DNA from: Stercorarius parasiticus
Lineage: Eukaryota; Chordata; Aves; Charadriiformes; Stercorariidae
Length of the DNA: 64,000 nucleotides
NCBI GenBank assembly: GCA_013396915.1
Contig: VWZL01000808.1
Span: 1,488,001-1,552,000 of the forward strand
Direction: 5' to 3'
A program made the position numbers and the translations under genes. Shown here piece by piece: positions 40,801-52,800 of the stretch; positions within the stretch are counted from its first letter, which is position 1; each line of letters starts with the position of its first letter. The notes below the pieces were generated by a model. That model was not told the origin of the DNA, searched no databases, and saw nothing but the letters and a program-made list of their open reading frames with translations.

Positions 40801-43800
40801 TTTGCCTGATCTGTGATTCACTAATCGGCAACATCTGGTGCATGGGGCGTGGAGCGCAGGAACGACCATCTTGTGGTGCTTGAAGCTTGAAAAATGCCTG
40901 TTCGGGGCTTTGTGCTTCTCTGTGCTATTTTTGGCTGAAATAGTAACTTGAGAGGACTACTGATACATATATAACTGTTAAGTTATAATATGATAACAGA
41001 AGAAAAAAGAGATTATGAAAAAAAAAAAAAGGTTTATAGATTCCCAGATTGTTCTTGTGGGGATCTTGTATGAATCGATGAGTGTCTGGATAGGAAAAGT
41101 GCTATTATTTTCAGAAGTTACACATATAAATACTCACAGAAAAGGGAAGTCATATTTCACTGTTGGTCAGCGTTACGCTTTGACAGAAACACTGCGTTAA
41201 AAGCATGATCCAAGATGATATGTGTCGCTGAAAATCAGTCCTGATGCTTTCTGTATGATCTCCAGAGGTTTTCTGTATGATCTCCAAGTGGTTTGCAGAC
41301 AGGGTTGTAAACTTCTAGTTGAAGACAGGTGTGGGGTTTGGTGGTTCTCACCAAACCTATTGGTTTGAGGGCAAGATAAATGTGCTATGACTGTTGAGCC
41401 TTATCCTTCTTTGCTTCCCTTGTCATAGGTGCTTGGTGGTGCCATGTGACTTTAGGAATCTGGGTTTTAAACTTAGTTCCCCTTAACCTAGGAGGCGAGA
41501 AACTTGCATCAAAATGGTAATCTTTATCTGTCTTTGTATTTATTTATTTATTTATCAAAGGGGAATATACATTTCCTGTAGATACATTGCCAGCAGCGAT
41601 CCCAGAGGAGGACAACTTACCCCTGCAAGCATAGACAACAGTAGTTCCAACAGTAGTATTTTTGTCAGCAGCTGGGTTATGAGTAGGCAGCGTGGTGTTT
41701 GCACAATATTGCTGTGTTAGGAAAATAATTTGTTTACTATGTGAAACAGTGAGAAGCACTAATTCAACCCAGTTTTCCAGATAGTCATCTCCATTTGAGT
41801 CACTCTTGTGTGAAGGCTTATGGAAGCTTTGATCTGTCATTGCAAAGCCTTTGTCTCTGAGATATAATGAGCTTCAGGTTACCGAAGGAGTCGTCATCTT
41901 AACTGGGAAAGGATAATGAAATGATTTAAACTCTGTTTACAGGAAAGTTACCAGAACAAGTGCATTTGAGACTTCAATGTAGAACTGAAAAATTCTTATT
42001 AGGAATCCCAGCTGGTTTGGTTTCATTATTATTCAGTGAAAAACCTCAAAGTATAATAACACCTACAGTTAAATGTAGTATGATGTGAGATAGTTAAGCA
42101 AATGAACCAGATTTACATTTTCATCAGCTTATGTGCATGATTTGGAAACGCGTTAAAGTAGCTTTGACTGTAGTTGCTGTCTTGACTCATGTTAATAAAA
42201 CCTTTTCGGAAGTCGGCTAATGCTGGTGGTTAGATTGCAAGTGAATGGAACTACAAATTTGAGCCCACAACTTTACGCTGTAAGTTATAAATCAGGTTTC
42301 GATTACTGTAATTCTGTATACATTTATTTTGTGTCTAGCCCTAATATTATCTAGAGAGTTTTCCCAGTTTGAGACTATAGAGACATACAGGTCTGCTAAA
42401 CCTACAAAGTGGTTCATGCTCTAGTATTTGCTTCTAACTTGAGCTAATAGGAAGGGCAATTCTATTGGAATAATTAGGGTAATTCTTTTTCCCAGCCTTT
42501 ATCTGGTCAAAATATGTGAAACGCTGCTTAGTTGTTTTTCTTATTCAAAAATAGATGTTCCTACATCAAAAACTGCAGTAACATTTTTTTCTTTTTGAAA
42601 CGAGGGGATCATTTTCATTAGCTATCTGTCCCTGCAGATTGCTGGCATGTGATGTGTTGAAAGATTTTTACATACACTGCCAGCAGCAGTCTGTAAGTTC
42701 GCTGCCCTATAGGTTGACATAAATATGACAAAAAGAAATTACTTTGTCTGTGGGGATGTAGAGATGTGTGATGTGTTAGTAGAATTGCAAGGCTGCTTTC
42801 CTTGTGGTTGATCCTGGATCACATCAGTGGGCTGCAGCTGTTCTTAACCCATATTAAGTTTTCTCTCTCTTAATTTTTTTTTGGGTAGCAGACTTGATGT
42901 TATGGGAACTCTTCAATAAAGTCATTCTCTTGGGGGGAAAATAACATTATACATCATGCTAAAAAATGGCTATTGTCTTTTTGATGCCAATTCAGGAATT
43001 ACTTAAAAATTGTGAAGTTATAACATCTGGTTTTATTACTTGATGCATAGGAGAGGCATAGGCTCACTCTGATTTTTGTTTCTCGTTTGCTCAATTTGCA
43101 TTCTGAGTCCCATGCTTTTTACCTCACATAGGGTCTAAATATTATATTTAAAGGTGTTAACAGGTGGTTTTCAAGAAAAAAATCAACTTGCTAAGCTTTT
43201 GCTGGAGCATATGCTTGTTTAGTTTTCTTTACAGCAAAACTTCATAATGATTACATTTTCTTAGTGTAAAAAAAAAAAGTGATAGCCATGTTCTATGGGT
43301 AAAATGCATCTTGCCGTTTCTGCATGTTCTTTGTACATTACTTTGTCTTCAATAAATATTAGATAACTCTCAATTCTGTTGTGGACAAAAGCTTTGGAGC
43401 ATGGAAATAATGAGGCAATGAATGGAGAGACCCTCCTGTAGGCAGGTGTTGAGAACACTGGAGTGTGTGAGCCTCTTGAAGATAATATCCTAACCAGGAC
43501 ACTTCTCTCAGTAACTCCAGAGCTTGGAAGTCTCAATTAAAACACTTTTTTTTTTCTTGTGCTCTCAAGAGCTGCCTCCCTTTGCTGTGTAATTGTTGTA
43601 CCATTTCAGCTCTTTCATTTTCCTCTAAATTTATAACTGGTTTATTACTCAATGTTTGCTATACAGAGAATTTCGGGTCTTTCTGCAGTGCCAATTATAT
43701 GTAGATTCAATGGCCCAGTACCTTGCTTCAAACAAGTCAGTTTAACTGAATAATATCAATCAGGAGACGCTGCCCATTAGGAGTACATAACTGAAGACTA

Positions 43801-46800
43801 AGGTGTAATTTTGATGATTGAAGATACCAAACTTTTAGGACACATGTACACAGTTTTTCTGCAATCTGGTCCCTGGGCTTATTCTCTGATACCTAATGCA
43901 TGTATGATGCTCTGTAGGGGGTTTTCTGTTGTTTTTTTTTAATCCTGGAAATGCTGGGTGAGGGGTCCTTCTCCCTCTCCCCGCCCCTGTTAGCAGTGTT
44001 TGAAGAACAGCATTTGTAAACTCACTTTGCCTTTAAGGGGAAGGATGTAATCATGTGAGAAGTGACCAGAAAGAGACATTCTTAGAGTAGGCTGCCATGT
44101 TAATTAGGTCTAATATACGGTGTCAAGAACAAGAAGCCAGTCTGTGAGTAGCTCCAAGACATGGCGCTAGACGTGCCGATGTGAATTCATGCAACGTTGT
44201 GCCCAAACCAGTCAGGGCTCTGAACTCAGCATACTGGGAAGCGCAGCATTGAGACACTCAGCAGGCTGCACTGGAGCCAGTTCGGGTTGGGTTTATTTAT
44301 TAGTTCTTTTCTTTGTGCCAGATCTAGGCCGGCTTCAGCCAGAGCTGCTCAGTTTTCTCTGTTCCGGGCTTGTTAGTGGTTCCAGTAAAGTGAATGTTAT
44401 CCATGGAGACTGAGCTGCCTTTGTCTGAAGCCAGCTTAGGTCTGATGTCTTACCAGCTCCGGCTCTCTGCCATGTGAGAGCAGCTAGATTGTTTCCAGCC
44501 ATAAATTGTCTCTGCAAGCTGCGTAGGTATATTTCTGTAGTTCTGCACCTGAGCTAATAAGTCCAACTGGATTATAGCTGACTTTTGTACGGAGCCAGCA
44601 CAGTGCTTCCATCTTGTCGTGGTTAATGAGAAATTTGCTAGAAATATATATAGATAATTGGGAATTGACTATATTTGACCTCTCGCTATATATTCTGGTG
44701 TCTAATGCAGTTTTAGGCCCTGATATATGCTGAAGTTACAAATCTGATCCAACTGCAATCAAGTCAATTTAGATAATTAAAATCATATTACAGCTGTTAA
44801 ATTAGTTAATTGTGTTTTCCCCTTTTTCCTAACGAGGATAACACATTTCAGCTTAACTGGTGCTTGGTTAGCCCTCTTCTAGCTGGTTCATCTGCTCCCT
44901 TACCTTAGAGGAAAAGTGTCAACAAATGGGAGGCACCATAGTATAATGATTTTTGTATGTGTGCAGAAGGTATCACCAACATGTTTCCCTGTCCAGGAAA
45001 ACTTTGATCCAATAAACATGCACTGTACCATCTGGCCACAGCTGTATGTCCCAAAGGACATTATAGGAATGGAAAAGAGCATGGGAGAAACACAGCAGGT
45101 GTGAAAGCCCTCCTACAGAGTAAGAGTAGCACTAATGACCAATGTGTCTTCGTCATGGACAGGTTTCAGGGGATAGTTACAGAAAGCACCGAGGCAATAA
45201 GTGGTTGTTTGATAGAGCTTTTTAGTTTCTTAAAGAAAAACCTTTAAAGATTACACGATTTTTTTATTAGGAGTCCAATGAGCAGCCACCCTGTCAAAAA
45301 AGCGTAAGTAAATTCACGTATTCCTTTGTTGACAAAAGGCTAAAATCAGATGAACTAAGTAGAAGATTACGTCATGCAAAGGAGTTACTGTGGCATTCAC
45401 TAAAGGTTCTTGGTTTGAAAAGAGTTATATCCAAGGATCATTCCTGTGAGAACGATTACTAAGTGGATTCTTTGAGAGAGAATTGCAGGATCTGGATAAA
45501 GATGAAAAGTCAGACAAGAGTCTCGCTCTTTGTTCTCACTATTTCTGTTTCTTCTTTCTGCACTTCACCTGTTTTGGTTTATGACTTCATCCAGTAGAAA
45601 TTTCAGGGAAGTTGTGAGAAAAACTGCTGACATCATTGAATTTTTGTGTGACTCAGGATCACTCTCTAAAAAATAAAAATAAAAAAATGTCAGAAACCTG
45701 TCATGGGCATCTCTTTTTTTTTATTTTTTTTTTAAATTTTTTTTTAAACTTGGCTAGGATGATGTGAAGTAATGACAGAGTTTTTTCATAAGTGGTATCT
45801 GAATTTTGACTATTCCCAATCTTAATATTTCTTTAGGTTGTGGAGAGCACCTTGTCCGAACCATACTGGCCAGAGAATGTTCGTGTGCTTTGCAAACAGA
45901 AGATGCCCACCAAGCTCTCCTAGAGACTATGCAAAACAAGTTTATTGGTAAGTATGTGGTGCTAATTGCCTAAACGTTGCATAACATTGCTTAAAATGCA
46001 ATTAACCCTATTAAATAAAATAAAGATACTTATTTTTGTCATTTCTGTTAAAGCCTTATGTTGCAGTTGGCTTCAAAGTTAGTGTTGTGTTACATCTAAA
46101 AAATGTTAAATCAAACTACAGAAGAATATTTTAGGAAATCTAAAGGAAAACCCTTGGAAATATCTCAATTGTTATGTGAGTCATAGAATACCCGGAGAGG
46201 TCTGAAGAAAGAATTTCCTGCCTGAGTCACTGCCTGTGGTGTACAATTGCATATTTTAGAATTGGTGGTTTACGAGCATTAATAAGAATTATTCATCATG
46301 TTAACCCTTTTAAATATAATAGACGTCAAAGCCACTGCATGTTCTAATTAAATGCTTTGGACAGACAGATTCAGGTTTGCTAATTACATGATGAAATTAA
46401 TTTCTTGAAAAAGCGAAGTAGACTTCATTCAAGACTATTGTAAGGTAAAAACAATTTTTTTTTCCTTCATTTGAGAGGATTACACATGACTACTTATGCA
46501 TATTTAATTTCTTGTGAATATAGATCTTCAAGTCATAACCCAAACATAAACGTGGAATTTTAAAATATCTATATAAGCTTGAACTTCTGAAGATAGCATA
46601 GATTCCAATGAGGCTTCTGGCATGTATGCTGACTTGCACTGTCTTATAGCCCTTAAAACTTCTGAAGCTTTAGAATCCACAGACAATTTTGACCTTCAGA
46701 ATTTCTTGGGGACAGGATAACATTTCTTGTACGCTGCGTTGCCAAAGTTCATTTTTATGGTATTTTAATTAGAACTGAAAGAGGGACGTATGCATACCTT

Positions 46801-49800
46801 TTTGGGACCCAGGAACCGTTGCCCTTGGTCTTGGCAAGCAATGTGTTGCAATTTCTTTATTTCTCTTTATAATGTTGAATCCATATTAAACTCTGCTTCT
46901 GTCAACGTGACATTTGACTCTCTGAGGGGAAGCCACCTTGGTGTTGGAAGGCTGCACTTGATAATCTACTACTCTATTGCAGTCATTGCAGTCATTTCTA
47001 GGTGCTCTGATAATGCAGAAGAAAGTAACCCCGGTATGTTTCCCCAAAGAGATTATAATCCAAGCAGCACAGATACAACTTTGTGTATTTAATCACTTAT
47101 TCCAGTGCATAGTGGTACAACATGAGGGGATTTATTTACCCAAGAGAAGCCTTTTAGGAAGGATGCTTGTGATAGCTTCACTAATTCGTAACGCTACTCT
47201 GAAGGTGTTGTATGGAAGTGGCCTGTCTTCAGGAAAGACAGATCTTTAGTCCATACTCTGAAAACTGATTGTGCTATCTGTGGTAGGAGTACTAAAAGCA
47301 AGTATAAATTGTACATATCCTTATGCAATTTCAGGTTAGTGTATGCACACACACACGAAATAGAAAGCTACTGCCAAAGTAACTCATAGAAGCTGGCCGA
47401 TAAAAGACCAGAAAATTCAAGAACTTTTTAGTTGAGGGCATCTCCTTTAAGTTGCTTTGAGTTTTCTGGGTTTTCTTTTTTCTTTTTGGTGACTTTTTGC
47501 AAAAATGCAATTCTTCTCTTGCTCTTTGGTCCAAATGTATTTTGCCACAAGTTTGCATAGCAGATTTTTTTTATTTTAAATGTTAACTGGCTACTGTGTG
47601 ATATATACATTACATACTTTACTGAAAATGTGAAAAAGTTTCTATTGGACTTAACAACATATTGAATGTTGCTAAAGTTTTTGTTATACCTGAAACTATC
47701 AAATGCTGAGAAAGAGGAGCTGCACAGACGGAGATACCAGGCTAACAGTGTGGGGGTGTATTGCCTTGGGAAAACAGGCTAAAACCAATAAAGCAAGGGA
47801 AAGTAAAAAGAATGACAGTATCAAATTAATGCTTTTTATGATAAGAAAATTTGAAAAAAAGTGTTTTGTAATTCCTTTTTAAAGTTCCACATTTTAATTA
47901 GGAATAGATCTGACTTCTATTTTCAGAAACTTATCACTGCAAGTTTTTGTTGCCTGTCAGGATGTATGTGTATTATCTTCTTAGTTGTACTTTGGGGCAG
48001 GGCTGACATGGGGGGAAAAAAAATAAAGATACAGCCATGGGGGTTTTTTGTGTAGGTGAAGTGCTTGGGCTCTGTGTGTTGATCAGAAAGTATAAAATCT
48101 AGTTTGCCCTCAGCTGTCTTATGAATGAAGACTGATGGAGGAAAACCTCAAAATCCAGATGCATCTTACTGTTTACGTGTGACATAAAGCTAAGTTTGTA
48201 GCCAGTAGTGTAATTTGGGGGGGGATCTTGGCAATTCTGAAGATGGAATGCAAAGTTACGTCTTGCTAATATAGTGTAACAGTTGAAAAAATGCTTTACA
48301 CTTAAAACATTAGGCTTACATTAAATAGGTTTTTTTTTTTCCTCTGAATTTTCATAGATGCTGATATGCTAGTTGACATCTCAGGATATATGGTGGGATG
48401 CAGGTTTTCTTACCGGTGTGGAACAACAGGATAAAAGGGGCTAATAGCCTCCTTGCTGATGGCACGGATTCTTTCCCTGCCACTCTTTCTGAAAGCCCTA
48501 TTTTGTGGTCATGTCAAACTTTCACCAGAATTATAATGGACAAAGGCCAAAAAAAAAAAGCTTTAACAAAGCAGAGCTAAAATGTTTAGAATGTTTTGTC
48601 AGAAGTCAAAATGTGTGTTACTTGTGTTGGAGGGATGAACAGCTGATTTTGGCAGTTGCCATCAGATTGGTGCTTCCTGTTTACAGAACTCTCCAAGTCT
48701 CCGCAGGGGCCCTGGGAATCCTTCCAGCTAGGGAATGCCTGGCTTAAACAGTGAGTGCTGTTTAAACAGCAGGTGATGAACAAACTAATGGCAGATGTGC
48801 TTCTCTCATCCTTTCTCAGAGCCAACTTACTATGGATAATGTGCAATTGATGGTTGAATTGGAGGTGAGAGAAATTAGATTTAAATTTTTTTGTAAATTG
48901 AATGGGCTATCCAGATATGCATCTTTAGTTGAAGAGCGCCAAAGGCTTGGTACGCAGTCGAAGAACGGTGTTCTGTAAACACAAATACCTTCCAAACAGA
49001 AGAACAGAGGATCTTGTTACTCATCATTCCTTTCAAATGTGGCCAAGTTTGTGGAATGCAGACTTAGAGTAAATGTTTGTGTCATCTCACTGGCAGGAAA
49101 TCTGGGCTTTTAACAATGGCAGCGTTACGAATTGTACTTTAAAGCTTCTTATAAAGTATTAGAAAATAATGAGCTGAAAGACATAGGTGGAATCTGATAT
49201 TTGTTCTTTCCTTAGTGGAAATATGTTTGTCTATTTTTGTATTTAAGTGGTGCTTCAGCTCACAAATGAGCAGTTTCTGCAGAAAGGTAATAGCAGAAGG
49301 ATAACGCTGACACTTTTTCTCTTTTAGAAATTTTTTGTCACATATCTCTCTTGGGAGAAAGAGTTTGGACAGTTAGGAATCATAGAATAAGAATTTCCCA
49401 ATTATGAGTTATGCTGGTTGGTGGGGATAAAAGCGTCATACTTAAAAACAGTTACAAGACTGCCAGTGACTGTCGTTACACAGTGGCGGTGTTACTTTAT
49501 ACTGAGGTGCTGCGGTGCTGCCTCGCACTAAGCTTTGTGGCATCCTTTGTGGTTTCGTAACGGAGGAAGGATGCTATGGAAGCATTATTGTCTTCTCCAT
49601 GACACAGAGGAAAAGATTTGGGAAGAGAATGAAGTGATCCTGAAGTTTCATGTATTTCATCCACCGCAAGTCTAAATTTCACAAGTTAGTATTGATGGTA
49701 ACCAGAATTGAATAGGCTTATTTGTTACCTGTGCAATAAAACCAGCTGAAAAATTAACACAACATGGTGCTGTTACACGAGGATTTGTCTAGGTCCTGAC

Positions 49801-52800
49801 TGTGCTTCACCTTATCAAAAGCATTGTGATTTTATTGGATGGCGGTATTCTTAGTTATTTAATTTCTTATAATCTGACCTGTAAAGCTTGAAAGTACAGG
49901 TGCTTTTCCATGCACCTTCTTTAAAAATTCTAAACAGATGTTTTAAATTAAGCTTACTTATCATAAAATATAAAGATCTCTGGTTTCAGACAGCTTGTGC
50001 TTAAACATTTAACAAATAATGGTGCATGAAATTAAAAGCAGGCTTCCTTTAGTGCTTATATACGCCTCTAATGTTTATTTAAATTGTTCGCTTGAAGTTT
50101 AGTGGAATACATAGCAGAAGCAGAGTGGCCAACAGCTTCACTTTAAACACATTCTGTACACAAGCTGACAGTGGCCAGTGGTGATCTATATATTGACCTG
50201 AAAAAAATCTGAATTTCACTCACATTACAGCATGAGAAGATGTAGAACTGTTTAACTGAGCTCTGTTAAAACTTGGGGATGCTAACGCACTTAATTGGTT
50301 GCACCACGCCACAGTCAGTGTTTAGAGCAAAGTTCTGAAGACTTTGAAAGCTAATGTAAACAATGAAGCTGGTAATGGTTTCTCCACTATGGAAGACTAT
50401 GAATGTAAAACATCTGATGAACAGCTGGTTAGTCCTTCGGCTGGGTAAGTGTAAATAAAACACTTCTTTTACAGTTTAATATCAAATCTGTGCTGGGCTG
50501 GATCTGTCCAGTAGCTACAAATGGGGGAAAAAAAGCACAGGATCAGAAATGAAGTCTTATCAGCCACATGCTTTGGAGTAGGCAACCTTCAGCATGGGAG
50601 TGGTTTAATTTACAAGAGATGTAGAAGAAAGAATGTTCGTCACTTGTAGGTGTAGTTCCTCCAGAGCAAGGAGGAACGTTGAGGCCATTGTTTGCCTTAA
50701 CACTTGTGAAATCTGCTTGCTCTGTCCCCGGTCTGAGGCCGAACCCGGCTCTTGGGTGTTTGATTGCGGTTGCTCTTGCAGAACGCGATAGGATCTGTGA
50801 ATGTGGAGCTGCTATGAGGGCCTGTTTGCTTATTTTGAAGAGACCATTACTGCAGATTAATAACGTACAAAATCTATAAATAAAATCTTGATAATGCTTT
50901 CTGTACAGCAGCTAGCAATAACAGAATAGTTGAGCTTTGAAGGAGGGAAATGAGTGTTGTAAAATATAATTTTGTGACTGGGGGAGGTGAGGATTAAACC
51001 AAAACCATTGAAACATGTTTCTTCTTTGTCATTTCCTTCCCCTTCTTTCTGGTGTGGGCAGTCAGTGCTAACATTATTAGTTCATGCTGTAGTTGAAGTT
51101 TTGCTCTGGATTTTTTCATGCCAAATTCTTCAGTGTTACACCACTGTAACTGGGAAGGAATGATGAGTTTCATGAGACTTAAAATGGTATTAAAAGTCCC
51201 AGGTTTTTGTAGTTTTGTCGTTAGCAAGCTATTAGATCAAAGATTTGTCTAGCAATTCTATTTTATTGCAGTAAAAAACTATATTTTTGGCTAGTAGGCA
51301 TATTTTGTTTTATTTTTACTGAATTTTTAATTGTACAGCAAGATTTATCATTCCTAAGAGTACAGAGAGAACAAAAATGATGTAGGAATGTGGGAGCCAG
51401 ATACTTTTTCCTTTTAATGAGAAACCATTATGGCTTTAATATATATGTCCATATTTCAGTTGCACCTTTTCCTGTTTAAATACTAATCCATTATAATGTA
51501 TATGAAAAAATGCTGTTACTTATATTGTTATTTTTTACAAAGTCTCCTCTTTTATTTTTTTCTCAAACAAAATGATTTTTAGAACTAAATTAATGAAATG
51601 TGTTCCTAACCTTTGAATTCACAGTGTTTTGAGAACTCTTAAAATCACTCCTGTGCAGAGTGCATGGATTTTGTTTAGAAATACAGTATAATACTACTTT
51701 TCACCATTATTTTTACAGATTTAGTAATGGGTGCATAGCGTTCAGCTGTCCGGAATCTTGCTTAACATAAACCTACTCATTTGCACTGTATTGCTGTGTT
51801 AAAATACACTCTTTAGCATAATTGTAATCCTCAGTAACAAGTCTGTATACCCAGAAATATTTTTGTTTAAAAAGATATTATATATTTGAATCCCTCTTTT
51901 AACTTTTTTTTAAAATTGCTTTAATTGGAAAATAAAAATAAGTTCTCTGTGCTGTTCAGTGTGTATTTAATTTGGCTTAGAGTCTGATTTTTAGGGGAGG
52001 AGAAACAGTCTCTCTGAATTTACTGAAGTGTAGAATACTGTAATGTTATTACTATAGGCAATTGTTTTTTACTGCCACTATTTAGAGGTTAATTCCCCAC
52101 GTCTTAGCCAGTGCAGGGAATTGGAGGCACCTACTATGGTGTTGCTGATTTTGCACTGAGATAGTTTAGCTGAAATTGCTGGTGAAAGCAATTGGAACGG
52201 ATGAGGGTGTAGCCATGCACTTTGCTTCTGACAGCTCTGTGGATGGCAACCTTCAGCAGGAGTGGGAAACCGGACAGCCCGTGGAAGTGGTGTGGGCGAG
52301 AAGATCATGAACCATTGCAGGGGTTTTGCAAGTGGCTATGTGTTTGTTTCTTCATTTTCTGTTTGTGTTTGGAGGTGAGAAGAAAAGGATATGTTCCTGT
52401 TTCAGACTTTCTCCTTTCCAGAATAATGTTCGTTCTGCAGCTGATGATAAAATGGTGTAGAAGATTAAAAGTTGGCTCTGCATTGTTCTTTAAAAAAATA
52501 ATTTAAACTCTTCAGTAGCTCAGCTGACAATACTAAATCCCAGTAATTTCTTGAGTTGCAACTGTATTTTGGCTCAATCTCTATCACTATGGCTCTGAAC
52601 CATGACTGGCTGTGGCGAGAAAGCCAACACGATCCTATTGTTTTCATCGTTGTGTTGTAGTATATTGGTCGAGGTGCTACAAATGAGGGTGGCCTGTAGC
52701 TTCGGGTTTTGATTTTGTGCACCGCTGGGCAAATTCCGTCTGTAGGAGAGATCCTGCATCCCATCTTCTTTGCTTTGTTTGCGTAACACAAACTTTTTAG

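Larger units (their letters stand above)
31333..45836. other. TASP1: TASP1 intron (14.5 kb), longest in the window
   Basis: Phase-1 intron. It holds a simple-repeat cluster at its 5' end, an old sauropsid-type interspersed repeat at 33500, a Z-DNA-prone tract, a CR1 scrap at 36341, an A-rich tract at 39950, a tRNA-like head at 40361 and a TTTA microsatellite at 41537. It also contains the longest open frame in the window (minus strand, 34866-35348, 160 codons), which I do not recognise and do not call a gene. Confidence 0.8.

Noticed and set aside
46186..46215. CR1-end-like 'gtcatagaatac' and a similar 'gaatcatagaataag' near 49379
   Set aside because: Only about 12 bases match the CR1 terminal octamers and the following segment does not continue as CR1.
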